Origin: Syngnathus acus
Taxonomy: Eukaryota > Chordata > Actinopteri > Syngnathiformes > Syngnathidae
Assembly: GCF_901709675.1 (NCBI RefSeq)
Contig: NC_051099.1
Span: 4,278,001 to 4,342,000, forward strand
DNA: 64,000 bases
Direction of reading: 5' to 3'
The number at the start of each line of letters is the position of its first letter. The first letter of the stretch is position 1. This document shows, piece by piece, positions 1 to 13,200 of the stretch. Both the position numbers and the translations under genes were made by a program. Below the pieces are notes generated by a model, which saw nothing but the letters and a program-made list of their open reading frames with translations, ran no database searches and was not told where the DNA came from.

Positions 1-67
1 ATTTGTCTTTGCCGAGCACATCAAATGATGTGGTGGGCCGTATCTGGCCTTATGTTTGACACCGATG
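1..67 (+). mobile_element. 3' end fragment of a hAT-type MITE
   Basis: The window opens inside a decayed copy of the hAT MITE family seen complete at 14479-14784, 38027-38321 and 50964-51266. It shares the terminal segment with the ATGATGTGG and GGGCCGTATCTGGCC motifs and ends in a degenerate GTTTGACACC terminus. Its left part lies outside the window and no target duplication can be checked. Confidence 0.7.
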
Positions 68-3000
68 CTTTAAAGACAATAAAATCTTCAATTGTCTTAT
101 GTACAGGAATTGGGCTTATTCATAAAATGATACTTGTATATATTTAAATATAGACTCGGACATGTACAAAAGTATATATTTTTATATTTTAAGTACAACA
201 TTTGAGTTGAACCCTCAAACAATTTGTCTCCATATGACAAAAAAAAATAGCTATGATAAAAAGTCTGTTGAGGGGAGTGGGGGCGGCGTTATGCCAGTGT
301 TTCTGGGTCAGCGCTACAAATGAGACTTACAGTATATGCAATTATTAACAGTGTCAGCACAGTACACGCTAATTCATGTTGACATGCTTACATAAATCTA
401 CTAATAAATCATATATGAAGCATACCATCAATATAGGCCTGTCACACCAATTATCTGCTTCAATTAGAGGTTGGTGGCACAGAAGTATTGGGACACCAAG
501 GAACACAGCTACTACATTATGTTTGCTTACGACAGTTTTTTTTTTCTATGCTCCCTTTATTTGCGCTCAGATCCCGTCACACTGGGAGGCTAATTATCCG
601 ATTTTTTACACTTTAACACTTTGAGACTATTCTTTTGAAAGACTCGGATGCACTCGGCTGTCTCCCGGCTCTGTCGGTTTGATCTCAGCCTGTTTACTCT
701 TCAGTTAGCTGCTCACTTTCATCATGACTGGAATTCCCCCGGTTCTCAGCTTCCAGCCCAAGCATGTCAGAGAGAAACAAGATAGGATATATTTTGGAGT
801 TGGAGAGATGCAAGATTTTGTTCTCATTTTGTTTCTTTCGCACAGTTCAACAAGGCTCATTCTTAGAGCACCGTTAGATTTGCTTTATGATTTTTTTATC
901 GGTGACACAGAAGTGATTTAATCCTAAAAAGTAAAAAGATATCAACTAAACCTGATTTTTAAAGCTTTTTGGGAACCTTTGCTTTCTTGACTGACTGATT
1001 AAAATCGATCGATTTTGTTATCTGTACAACTCACTTGTGGAAAAATGACGAGTCATCAAAAGTTTCATTCAATTTCCAGTTGCTATTGGTCACATTTATT
1101 GCAAATGCAGTTTTAAAAATGATTTAATCTTGATCTCATTCTTCTTGAATCATAATCTGCCATTGGAACAGGAGTGTGTAGACTTTTATTTTTTATTTTT
1201 TTATTAAATCCACTGTATATCTGAGGAGCCCACAAAGTGTCATCTTCAACATTTCTTCTGGCTAAAATAGAATTACAGCCTGTCAAAAAAAAAAACCTGA
1301 GACAACCCAACAGTCTTATTGAAGCAAAGTGAGAAAAAAGGGGTGATTTCTCTGACAGAAGACCTGACCATCATCATCTTAGCTATCCCATCCAAAGATG
1401 CAGAAGAAGAAAAATGGAGCATCAGAAGCAAGATAGTTGCATCCAATTACCTGCCTGATGCCGTACCACAAGATGACGGTAACAAGGGAATAATGCATGT
1501 TTGCTGTTTTATCTCCAGATGATATTCTCTTCTTTTAAGTCTTCCTTGGCTTCTGACTTCAGCGCTTCCATCTTTCATCCCACCCCGTCGTTGGATCCAC
1601 AATAAGTGCAATTCTCAGGCTCGCTTTCTCATCTTTTGTTCAATGTTTGCATCTGACAGAAACAAGACGGATGGCCATTCATTCACCCGTCCCACGAGCA
1701 TGGCCTGCTTTGTGTGAGCGATCGGTTCTGTACGTCTTAGTTGCGCGACCGTCTTCTTAAATTGGTTTGTTGTGACTCTATTAGCGTCATCCGGTGTAAT
1801 TAACGTCCCCTCAGGGGTGGGAATTTAACTTCCCCCGCTTTATAGGCTTGTTTTGCAACACAAGTCAATAAGGAGCTCAAACCATGATTTATCGCCACAA
1901 AGTAAATCATCCCAGATTTTTCAATTTACCTTTACAAAATGTAAATTGACAAGATCTGGTGGTTTTGCTAATTGTATGTGTTTTATCATTAATGCCAGGA
2001 ATGTTGTGGTATGAAGTGATGGGCAGGTTTCCTAGACAAAAAAAAAGGAGAGGACGGCGGTGTTTTCTGTGATCTGACTGCAAATGAACTCCCAAGTAAA
2101 CATTTGCTTGACCCGTACATAAACACGGGCACGCATAAACACACTGGTTGTTCAATCATGGTTCTTCCGTTCGTGCATGGGCAGCATTGTCTCCCTCTTA
2201 TCATGTGAGACGCTGCTGGCTTGGCAAAGGCTTGAAATGTGAACCTCCAGGCAGCCCAGGAAGGGGGGGCGGAAATATGGACGATAAGAACAGGGAACAG
2301 AGGATGAAAAGATATATTAAAAAAACAAAACAGTAAATCAATGATGAGGCAATATTGATTGAAAACTATTGACCACTTCACAGCACATTAGCACATTTAT
2401 TTGCTAATGTGTAGTCATCCCAATATTGTTTTCCAAATGGCAAAACCATGTTTGGTCAAATAGCGGAGAGGCTCTGAACCATGTAACAGGTGCCCGTGTG
2501 TGACAATGCTTCCGATGCTAAAGACACAATCCGATTAGCAAAAAAACACACATTCGCTTCAAATAGAATAAACAAAAGTAATTAATTCCAACTCCTCTTT
2601 GAATGGTTACAAATATAAAAAACATTTATTTAGTCCTTGTGCCAAATGAACACCGGTCACGCTTTAGTTTTCCAATTATTTTCATTGTTTGAAGTCTTTT
2701 TTTTATTTTTTATTGAGGATTGGCTGTGAGTTATTGATGCAAAGAAACACCAGCTTCTTTTTGGAATAGAAAAATCTGTGCCCCTGGCTGGTGATGATGT
2801 CATTCTTATGGGACACAGTATCCACTCTGCTCAGTATCCTAATAGGCATCTCTTGAGCAGCTTACAGCTCAAAGCTTTTTTCCACAAACAACAGCTTTAC
2901 TGAAAATGTGTGCGCCTGCAATGCGGGCGTGCTCGATATGATGTTGGCAGGCACGCTTCTAAATCAGTCAAAGTGGAGTTTGCTAATGAGGGCTGTCGTG

Positions 3001-3819
3001 TCGCCAAGTGATAAGGAGTGTTTTGAAGATTAACTGTCATCAGTATTGCAAACTCAGCATCATAACGCTGCCAAACCAAAAAAAAAATGGATTAACACTT
3101 TGCAGATGATCAGCGAGCAGACGTCTCGTGATAATTTGCAGCTACTTCCGCCTATCGATAGTCTGTTTTGAGTATCCTCTTTATCTTTTGACTCCGAGTT
3201 GAAATTGAACGAGCATCTCTGTTTTGATTTTTTTCGGAACAGAAGCTCTCAATCATTACAAAGCTTTTGGAGGTCATGTTCTCAAGTTCATCCTCTTTTT
3301 TTTTTATCTTTTGTTCAGTCACCGTAAACAGCCTTCCCTGGTTGTGTTCACGTTGCTTTCACTGAAAATAGCTTCGGTCAATCGCCTTCGGGAACGCCAG
3401 TGAATAACAACCGCCGCCAACTGAGGAGAAGCTAATCCGCAGTCATAGCAACCTGGTGATAAAACTTGTGGAGAACTGAGATGCTTTGTAGGCAGCGAGG
3501 AGTGTTAACCCAACACTTGTTTTCTTAACACTGCTTAAGTTATTGATGCAATCTCACCGAGTGATGCCTTCCCTTTCCTGATGCACAACCGATAGTCACA
3601 GCTCATCGAGAGCTTACAGAAGCACAGGAGAAGTCATCAAAACCCTCCCCGACATGCCACATCACACCCTTGACTGCCGCAAGCAAAAGAAGAGGATGCA
3701 AGTGGCACTGTGTGAGCTGTGGGGGTTGCAGACAAAAGAACTGTGGAACATCTGGATGCTGGTGATAGCTCTGCTCTCGCCCCATACCGGCCAAATTAAT
3801 CAAACCTGTTGGGTAGACT

Positions 3820-3855
<36 letters not shown>

Positions 3856-6833
3856 GAAGAGGGAGCGTGCCATCTATTAAGAGTCGCTTCACATCCTGGA
3901 CGCCCATGTGTAGACAGACATATCCGGAGAGGGGTGGCAGGATGGAGAGAGCATGGAGCGAATGTATAAATCAGTGGGGCTGAATTTTTCAGAGTGACTG
4001 GGATTTATACGAACTGTAATGTCGGATTTTCAGAGCTTACTGTTTGGAGCCGTTTTGCAAAAGTGTTTATTTGGATTCTTTGTATGCAAGACTGGTGTTT
4101 GTGAATCCCAGAGGTTGCATGAATGGTCATAGGCCAGAGGCGTGTCGATACACTTCTCCTTCCTCTGTGATTGTAATGATGTGAAGTGCCATCAGTTATT
4201 TCCTGACTTGGCTGCAGGGTCGATAGGAATTAGCATCCCTTTCGAAATGTAACCTTCAGGGATTTACTCTGTCTCACTCGGAAAACAGAACAGCTAAAAA
4301 ATTAATTACCCACCGCTTTCTACTCGATGTGCTAATAATTCAACATGGAGTCAATTAAATTAAAGTCAAAAATTGGTTTAAGACTTTGTTCCTAGCTTGT
4401 TTCGAGTTGTGGATTTTTGATGGAATCCACGCTTAATTGCTGTGTAAGCATTTTTTGGTGGTCTACATGTTAAATACTCATAAATTAACTCTTGAGGAAT
4501 GAAATGAATTGAATGGAATGAATTTGAAAAAGTTTGGCTAGTTCCCTGCGTATTTATGTCCCATCGTTAGCGTTTTTTGTTGTCAGTCTTTTACCCTTTT
4601 TGAATAGTCAGTGTTTAATTTGACACCAAATTAACAATTCTCCAAGGTGCTCTTGCTTCAAGCTGTATTTATCATTATTAAAGTTCATTCATAATACAGC
4701 ATCGCTGCTATTATCGTTAGCATCAATTAAATCCGCTAGCTAGCTCACATAATAGGAAACGCAAGGATGACAAATTAGCATTGGTAAAGTGGTCATTTTA
4801 AATAGCATTCAATCCTACTAATTTAAAGTATATTCTGCTATTCAGCTCTAGTTTGCTAACCGTTTTTAGTGGGTGCGTTGTGCTCTATAGACCACACTTT
4901 ATGGCGACCGATCCATTTACCAGTCAAATTCACTCCCCATGAAGTGCCTCTCCATGTACACTTAAGAGATTTATACTCGCTGCTCGCAACATTAGGTACA
5001 TTTCAACCATTTACAACCCCAATAATAATTGTCAAGCGGAAAGCTCTTTGTGAGTGTCAGTAAAATCCGAGCACTAACTTTGCCGGTGCGGAATAAAATA
5101 AGTCTCTTTTGTTGAACTGTGCAGTTGTATGTTAATTGTATTTAGCTCATAGCTAACAGCTAACAGTTTATATAACTGGATAAGATTTGCGGTTGTGTAC
5201 AATTGTGTTTCTGGTTTATCTTCCTTCCGTCCCAGGTAACAATGATTGAATTAATCCTTCCACCACTTCCTCCTTTGCCGTGAAACTGTTTTAATGATCA
5301 CAGAACTGGGACGGATTCCAAATGGCAATGGCTTTAATTGAGAAAAATGAAAGGGACACCCGTGCCATTCATTTATCTAAATAGAGCAGCGAGGGGTGCG
5401 GAGGGTCGACCCATTTGCAATTTTTCATCCGCCCCCGTGTCCCTTCTTTGAGCCATTTCCTCTGAAGAGAATGTGTGAAAATTTCATTTCGCCCGCTGTA
5501 TGATGAATCAACTTGAGGAATCGCTACGCTTAACTTAATTATGTTTCACACTGCAGAGAATCAAACAGTTGGACTGTCCGATGTGTCAAATTCTTGTTTG
5601 CTTAGGACTCGGTAATTGAAAAACTCTTCACCAAAGTCATAAAGCAGATTCCAGGCAGATTGATGGCTTACCATAGCAAAGTGCTGACCTTCTAATGAAC
5701 CTCTCATTAGTGACATCATTAGTTGCCGCCTCCCGTGGTTTAAATCACCACTACGGGGCTAGCTAGCAGATCGACTTAAATCACCTCAGCGCTCCGATTT
5801 TCATGTCCTCTTTAAACGTAAAGTTCCCGAGGTGGCCAGAGGTTAATGTGGGTCCTTTTCACAAAGCAGCACTGCCCACGCCGCCGTTCTCCGCCATTTT
5901 TCACAGATGACCTGGCGTAATCTGTGAGTATGTGTCAAGCAGGGGGACATTTATTCCAGATTAATTTATTCATCTTCCGCTGCGGGCGGTGATGGCGCTA
6001 TATATCTAACGGAAAAGAGAGCTGTTGGAGAAAATGAAATCGTTCATTCTTATCCAAAGTACTTTCTTTTTTTTCTCCTCTCCATGGTAACCTCCTGTCA
6101 CACTATGTTTGACAGACACTCGAAGGAATTGGCTAATGGCGCTAGTTGGTTTCTTCATTTAAATTTGAGATGGAGCCCAACTTGCATTACCGTGTCCATC
6201 AAGCAGAAAATAGGAACAAGCCCAAAGATAAAAAGTCTTGAGGGGATTTTTTTTTTTCTCCACTTCTTCCACCACTTTCTTAATCAAAACATGCCCTGAA
6301 TTTTTTTTAAAAGTCACCTCTTTCATCAAGTTAATGTAAAAACAGGTTATTTACCTCAGGGATGTTTTCCAATTCATTGGTCATGGTGGTGTGGAAAAAT
6401 TTGTGGCTGGCCAAGCTTACTCTTACACTTTTTCTTATTAGGTCTCGTATTATTCCCATCTGTGCTGTACGGGTGAAGAGTAAGTACAGGATGATGGTTC
6501 GCTGCACGTAAAGGCAGTTTTTTTGTGTGTGTACGGCCTCTGTGTGCGTTTGTGTCCTCTGAGAGTGTTTTTGTTGTTAAACTGCACACTTGCCAGATAG
6601 AGATTTTCTGTCGGTGCTTTTGATAGTTTTCAATGAGGACGGGAGGTAGAAAAACATCCAGTGAGGCAACCGGACCATCAAAGAAGTGCTTGGCTGAGTG
6701 TTGTCGAGTTTGACCTCTGGTAAAACGTTTGATGGAGTTCTCAAGGTAGCAGAAGGATATCCTAACTTTGCTTTAATAATGCTAAATATTTGGTAAAATC
6801 AAATTTTCAAAACTGGATGGATCTGTTTTTGAG
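68..6833. other. Non-coding stretch, no gene recognised
   Basis: AT-rich single-copy-looking DNA. All open frames are short, lack family resemblance and have no matching splice context. A (TG)n microsatellite lies at 3825-3850. Around 5200-6020 the sequence is more complex and less AT-rich, with few simple repeats, which would fit a regulatory element but proves nothing. It may be intron of, or DNA upstream of, the tetraspan gene whose last exon is at 21631. Confidence 0.6.
3825..3850. repeat. (TG)n microsatellite
   Basis: Thirteen uninterrupted TG units. Likely length-variable. Confidence 0.95.
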
Positions 6834-6835
6834 TA

Positions 6836-7142
6836 CCGTATTTTCCGCACTATAAAGCGCACCGGATTATAAGACGCACCTTCAATGAATGGCCCATTTT
6901 AAAACTTTTTCCATATATAAGGCGCACCGGATTATAAGGCACACCTTCAATGAATGGCCCATTTTAAAACTTTGTCCATATATAAGATATATACATTTGG
7001 CCCGCGGGCCGGACTTTGGACACGCCTGCTGTAGTGGCTCAATATTGGTCCATATATAAGGCCCACCTGATTATAAGGCGCACTTTCGGCTTTTGAGAAA
7101 ATTGGAGGTTTGTAGGTGCGCCTTATAGTGCGGAAAATACGG
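6836..7142. mobile_element. Fold-back MITE, copy 1
   Basis: Begins CCGTATTTTCCGCACTATAA and ends with its inverted complement (TTATAGTGCGGAAAATACGG), flanked on both sides by TA (6834-6835 and 7143-7144), as expected for Tc1/mariner-type insertion. The left arm contains a tandem unit of about 65 bases carrying ACCGGATTATAAG and GAATGGCCCATTTTAAAAC. Near 6998-7031 it carries a foreign piece with GGCCCGCGGGCC and GGACACGCCTG that resembles the end of a different hAT family. No coding capacity. Confidence 0.85.
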
Positions 7143-7144
7143 TA

Positions 7145-10047
7145 TGTAAAACCGATTTAACATGAACCCTTTGGCCGTGACAGATTTGAACAACATTATA
7201 AGCCGTGTAATTATTTCCTACCCATCTGTATATATCCTTTTTTTGTAGTAGTCCCAGTGGGAACAAGCTAGCGATTTGTTTTCAAGGACAATGTCTCCCC
7301 ACTGAAACATTTTGATTCCCAACTCGCTCGAATTGCCCTGTTAACGTGCTGACAAATTCATAAGTTTCATTGCGGCAATTTTTTTCCACGCAAGAACTCA
7401 CTGTAGTCAAAGAAATACTGCCAAGGGGCTTTGCACTTCTTCCAGCCCGATTAATTTTACAGCTTATTCTGCATACGGGGCATTGTACTTTGTAACGGCA
7501 TTAACACAACGCCTCGAGTGTACAGTTTAATTGCAACAAGATGCAAGACTGCATTTTTCGGAGGTTTTACGGAGAACTGGTTGATCACTGATGTATTTTC
7601 AAAATGCAATATGCTGTCCAATGTTGCTAATGCATTTTCAAAGTCATGCTGGATTTATATTTAATGTTTACTTATCAGTGCTCCTTATCTTGCAATTATG
7701 ACCTACTGATTACATAAAAAAGTTGTGTGCTCATTAAAGTCTGCAGAAGGTATTAAAGTGAATTGTGTGTAATTTTACACTGTTACATCTTTGCTATTTG
7801 TTCAGTGCGAAGCCCCCATCTTAACGACGGTTAATTGGAATGTGGCGCCGGCTAATTGAAGGTCACACCTTTATGCTAGCTGCCATCTGGAAGAAAAGCT
7901 TCTCTTGAGGAGAGCGCTTCACGGGCTCAGAGGATTTCCTGAAATATAATTTGAATACTCAGTAATGGGATCAAGCTGCAACTTGCACGGCAACCAGGAC
8001 ATTAAATGTCATTTTATTTAAGCGAAAAGGCAACTGCTCCTTGCTGAGTCGCTAATGGCTGCAGTCGTGTCTCTTGCATGCTGTTGACAGGTTGCGTGTT
8101 TCGAAGGAATACTGTGGGAATACACACAACCAAGACTCAAGTGTGCTTGGGCGGACGAGACAGACTCATTCCATCTGAAGTTGTATTATTCTGTAACAGG
8201 CAGATCTGTAATTTGTAGTGTGAATAAAGTCAGATCTTCCTTAGTTAGGATAAACAAGAGAAGTTAAAGTGGATTAAATGCCGGAGATTATTTGCAGCAT
8301 TATGGATACAAGTGCCAGCAGCCTCTGCAGGTCAGACAAGAGAAAACGAGATGGGGAGAGAGAGAAAAAAAAAAAAGCCTCAGGCTATGATTTGCACAAT
8401 GGAATTTAGCAGGATTGTATGGAACACTCGTGCATTATTAAAGTCCATTAAAGTTAGTAGAATGAGAGTGACTATTAAGTGAATTTAGAGCCTGAAGGGA
8501 ACAGGGATAGAAATTCATCACCTCCAAAATTATCAAAATGAATTAAAGATGAGATAGCAGAGAAAGTTGGTAATTATCAAATATATTAGGACTATAAAAT
8601 CATATACCGAGTTCCAAAGCGGTGTTTTTTATTTTGATGGGGATTTCATTGGACAAAATAATCTTTTTTTCAGAACTACTCAAAATATACCATTCAAAAT
8701 GATTATGATAAACTAATATTATTTATTTCAAATTTATTGTTTGAAATAAATGAAACGAAACGAAATATTATTTATTATTATTTTATTTATATTATTATTT
8801 TGAATTTTTCATTCTTATCTGCACTCTTTTTTTATTTTGATGGGGATTTCATTGGACAAAATATATATTTTTTCAGAACTACTCAAACTATACCATTCGA
8901 AATGATGATGCTAAACTAAAAGTAAATAAACAAATATTATTTATTATTATTTTGAATTTTTCTTTCTTATCTTCTCCCAAATGCCTTTGCTTGATCCACT
9001 TTTTGTTCCTTGGGCTTCTCTTATTTTCACTTTCTGTCCTCCTCCAAATTGCAATGTCATTCTCATTGTTGCTAATAACGTCTCAAGCTTTCGTTCCCTC
9101 TGCTTGCCTTTCTTCTCCTTCTGGGATGTGATAATGATTTATCACCATACGGCTCAAAGTGGGGCGGAGATGTATAGTGCGGGAGGCTTGAGTGCTTTTT
9201 AAGGAGCAAATGGAATTAGAATTGGTGACTGGTGCCCTTGACCAAGGACAAGAAGCACATACGCACATATTCATATTTACTCAAGTACATACCTTCAATA
9301 AGGAATTGATTGTGGTGGCTGCACTTCTTTTTTTCATTCCTCATTCAAACCTTGACAGTCATAATGGCCCTCGTAAGTAAACGATGACGACGATGCGGCC
9401 TGCAAAAAAAATGAGTTTGAAATCAGCATTGCGCAAAATGATTTGTTAATATTTGAGTTCAATTGAAAATTTTATGTACATATAAACTCTGACTAATCGC
9501 CACCGTTTTCCCACCGGGCCACAATTACAAAGTATCCTCCCACTATATGGTCCAAATCCTATAATAGCTCTGAGTTTGTCCCGCTCGCATAAAAATTACA
9601 CGCGTTAGTGGTTACGGGACAAAGCAACCTCTTTTATGGCACGGCCTAAGATGGTCCGAGCTTGAAGACGTTTGCATGGTAATAGGCTGATGGTTTGTAT
9701 GGATGGGAAGTCTGAAGACTCGCTGGCAATCACACAGGCGGTGAATGTGAAAGAGGCCGGGCCGGGCCTGGACGCTCGCTCCGTGGCTAATTGTGTTAAC
9801 CAGAGAAAGACTCGGTTGGCCTGTTCTCAGCCATTGATTGCAAGCAGTGGGTTGAAGCCTTTTCAAGAAGAGCTCGAATGGTCTTGAATGGACCATTCCA
9901 CAAATACAGAAAAGCTTAAAGACAAAAAAAGGATGAAGGCAATGATCGGATTGGACAAAGTTTGTTGGCAAATACTTTGCTGAATGAGTGTCACAGTTGA
10001 ATGTACGGCACTCCAAAGCGGGTAATACCTCCCTTGAAATGTCTAAT
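7145..10047. other. Non-coding stretch, no gene recognised
   Basis: Nothing coding is supported. From about 7790 to 8480 the DNA is moderately complex with several homeodomain-like TAATTA/TTAATTG words, a possible regulatory block. A local duplication lies at 8625-8965. Confidence 0.55.
8625..8965. repeat. Imperfect tandem duplication, spacing about 203 bases
   Basis: The segment starting ATTTTGATGGGGATTTCATT recurs about 203 bases downstream (GATGGGG at 8636 and 8839). Each copy continues through TTTCAGAACTACTCAAA and ends in TTATTATTATTTTGAATTTT. The copies differ by small substitutions and by length of the TTA-rich tail. Confidence 0.85.
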
Positions 10048-10049
10048 TA

Positions 10050-10221
10050 CCGTATGTTCCGGACTATAAGGCGCACCTAAAACCCTCAAATTTTCTCAAG
10101 ATTTTCTCGACAGTGCGCCTTATAGTCCGGTGCGCCTTAGATATGGACAAAGTTTTAAAATGGGCCATTTATTGAAGGTGCGCCATATAATCCGGTGCGC
10201 CTTGTAGTCCGGAAAATACGG
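10050..10221. mobile_element. Fold-back MITE, copy 2 (short form)
   Basis: Same termini as copy 1 (CCGTATGTTCCGGACTATAA at the left, TAGTCCGGAAAATACGG at the right), flanked by TA at 10048-10049 and 10222-10223. At 172 bases it is the shortest copy and is nearly all inverted arm, with GTGCGCCTTATAGTCCGG and GGGCCATT subunits. Confidence 0.85.
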
Positions 10222-10223
10222 TA

Positions 10224-13200
10224 ATAGTCAGTCCATTAATTGTTGCACCTCTGGATGTCTCACAGACAGTTTGGTGACATACTTAAAAAGAAGGTGATGC
10301 ATGTATCATTTTCCTTCCCCCTCCTCGACTTTACCAGCTGACCTTGGGGGCTGTGCTATTTAGCCACAGACATCCTTGAGCCCAGCTGTGTTTATGTCTT
10401 TCCTAACCTTTTCAGAAATGTTCAGCCCGACCATTGCTTTCGTTTATAATATCCATCCATCTTTGTCTCCCTGGCAAATGCACAGACATAATCGGATTGT
10501 GAGGGCATTAAATAGTGGATAGCTGTAGTCATTGGATAACCTACGGGAAACCAGATTTGGGGGTGGGGGGGGGACGCATTTGTCAAGTGTCACGGCTGAG
10601 ACCTGAAAAGCAGATACAGACACGTGGCGTTCACTTACTCCCTCATCTCGGGAATTGACACAAGCGCTTTGAGATGAGGACGGGGGTTGCTGTGCCATTT
10701 CATTTTTGCTGCCATGCCGGATGGATGAGTTAATAGGTTTCTTAAACTGAGATCATCTTTCAAATATGAACTGGAGTGAGAGTGGAAGCGCTGTCACAAA
10801 TCCACAAGTGTTTATATTGACGTGAGGAAATCAAGTATGAGATCAGCTCTTGCATGTTTCCGCTTTGCTGCCAATTTCCTTTTTCTGTGTTGTTTGTACT
10901 CAATAAGACAACTGTCAACTCAAAAAGACGGTATTGTTTGGAGTTGACACTTGTCATTGTGGCTGTAAACACATTTAATTCCACAGACGGCTAAAACTGA
11001 AGCCCTGCTCTTTTTTTTTTCTTTAATTATATTCTGTCTTCATGCTCATATCTGCTGATAGGAGTAATGAGAGTCTAAAATGAGAGGCTGTCCTTTTTTT
11101 CAAGTGTCACAGACTTGTTTTTGTGTGTGCCTGGACACATAAGGAGGGGAAACAGTGATCGGTAATCATTTGGAAAAGGGAAAATGTAGCGCCTCATCAA
11201 TCACACAGTGTTCATTAAAGGTTACATTGCCACAACTGAGCCATGGCGAGAGGAATATAAAAAATGTAATTATCCTTTATCATCAGCCCGAGGAGCCTCA
11301 ACATAATTAGGCGTTCTTTTTATTTCAAGTTGATTTGTTCTTGCTCTCTTTTGGGATTAAAAGCATCGGCCGACCATTCAATTGTTCATTAGCCATCAGG
11401 CCATTAACTCAGTAGTCCCAGTACAGAACTTGAAGCTGGAAGCAATCCTTGGTGCAATGTCAGTGTCACCTACAAGCCTGCATTACAAAGATTGTTACAA
11501 TCAATAAACTTTTCATGGTTATGTTTTGTAATATTAATTATAATATTTTTTTACTTCTATCTAGCTCTCGCAGAGCTATGATTTTTTTTTTTTTCCTTTG
11601 CATGAGGTGTCCAAGGACATCTCAGGAGCTCTGCAATACAAAAAAAAAAAAAAAAATCTTCAGAAAACACAGATGGGGGGGAAATTTGGAAAATAAATCC
11701 TGGAAAAATACATATTTTGTGTCTTTTTCTTCGTGTGTCCTTATGTTCTCCGAAGTGTACAAAAACAGACAAACATTTTCAAAGAACTGGTGGTAATTAC
11801 TGTACCTCAGGTCATAAAGATGCTTGTTCGCACAGACAAAATGGCTGCCACCTAGATATGATTAACATGTACAATTTTCTGACAGTGTGCTCACTCCCTA
11901 TTGTCTGTTTCCTTTCCCCCTATTCATTCTACATGATTACAGATGCTGCATTTGTCCAGTTTGTCTATATTTTAGTTTTCTTTAAGACTCCTTTCATACA
12001 ATAACAATGGCATCTACCAGGTTGACACATTCTGTGCTACATTAGCATCTGTGTTCATTGTGCTCAAGCAAATATGTTAGCATAGCGCTAACTAACGTCT
12101 GCCCACACAACCAACATATTCAATGATGTTGAATTACAGAAAGTCAAGGACTAGGTGGTTCCTCTTTACACTATCAAAGCTTCTAATGAACTGCAATCTC
12201 CTTTTGTCTTCTGGTCTTTGCACCCTGGGTGTAAAATGGCCAGAAGAGAACGATAGAAAAGAGCTCAAAAATAAAAGGATGGGGGTAGAGACTGCAAGAG
12301 AATGAAAGCCAAGTGAAAATCCATATACATGATTTATATGAGTGCGACTGTGCGCAGCAGGCAGAAGTTATCTTTTATTTATGAGGGCATCAGCGGCAAA
12401 GCGCCCAGATGTTAAGCTGTGCGGGGATCTCATCTAGCTCGTTGCTCTGTGGCAGTAAAACTAGAAGGGGTGTGTGTGTGTGTGTGTGTGTTGCCGAGGA
12501 GGGCTTTGTAATCATGTGTGTGTTTGTATGCACGGGACAGACAAAGCTTTGTCCTCTGTGACAAAAAGCTTTAGGTTAGATACTTGTCACTGTAAGCGGG
12601 AGCCTTCAAACTTCTGCTCCATTTGTTAGAAGAAGAGAGATAAAAAAATATAAAAAAAACGCTTATGGAGTCATTTATGGGATTGGCTCATTTTCTGCTC
12701 TTCCATCAGTCAAAATTAGAAGGCGCTTGTTGTTTTCTCCTCCGTCAACAGCTCATCAAAGAAGCCCCGAAGATCCATTATGTAAATGAAGGCTACGTTG
12801 TCAACCCGCATCAGACATTACATCATCAATCGAAAGTGACATTAACACCACCCGGGGAGCTGGTCATGCGTACTAATAACTACAATAAGAGACTGCGAAT
12901 ATTATAACAAGGTTCCAAAACATCTCGTCAGTTGCAATAATAGGAACTTGGATGAGGAAACAAAACGTTTTTTTTTTGGCTTTCCTTTATATTTGATTTA
13001 AAAAAAAGCCTTGCGGAATCCATTCTAGGCTGTCCTCAGATAGACATAGAAATCGCCGCCAAAACAACACTGGTGCCATTTTGAAAATGACTTCTGTTAA
13101 TTTGCCCCACCACCATCACAGCTCAATTATTCCAAATTGAAGCAGTTGCTTTGAATACTTCACATTTACAATAACATTAAATGCAGTTTGCACTTCCTAT

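Noticed and set aside
6836-7142. Repeated GCGCACCGGATTATAAG units considered as a CRISPR-like array
   Set aside because: Units are part of inverted arms with TA flanks, recur as whole elements elsewhere, and the genome is a vertebrate.
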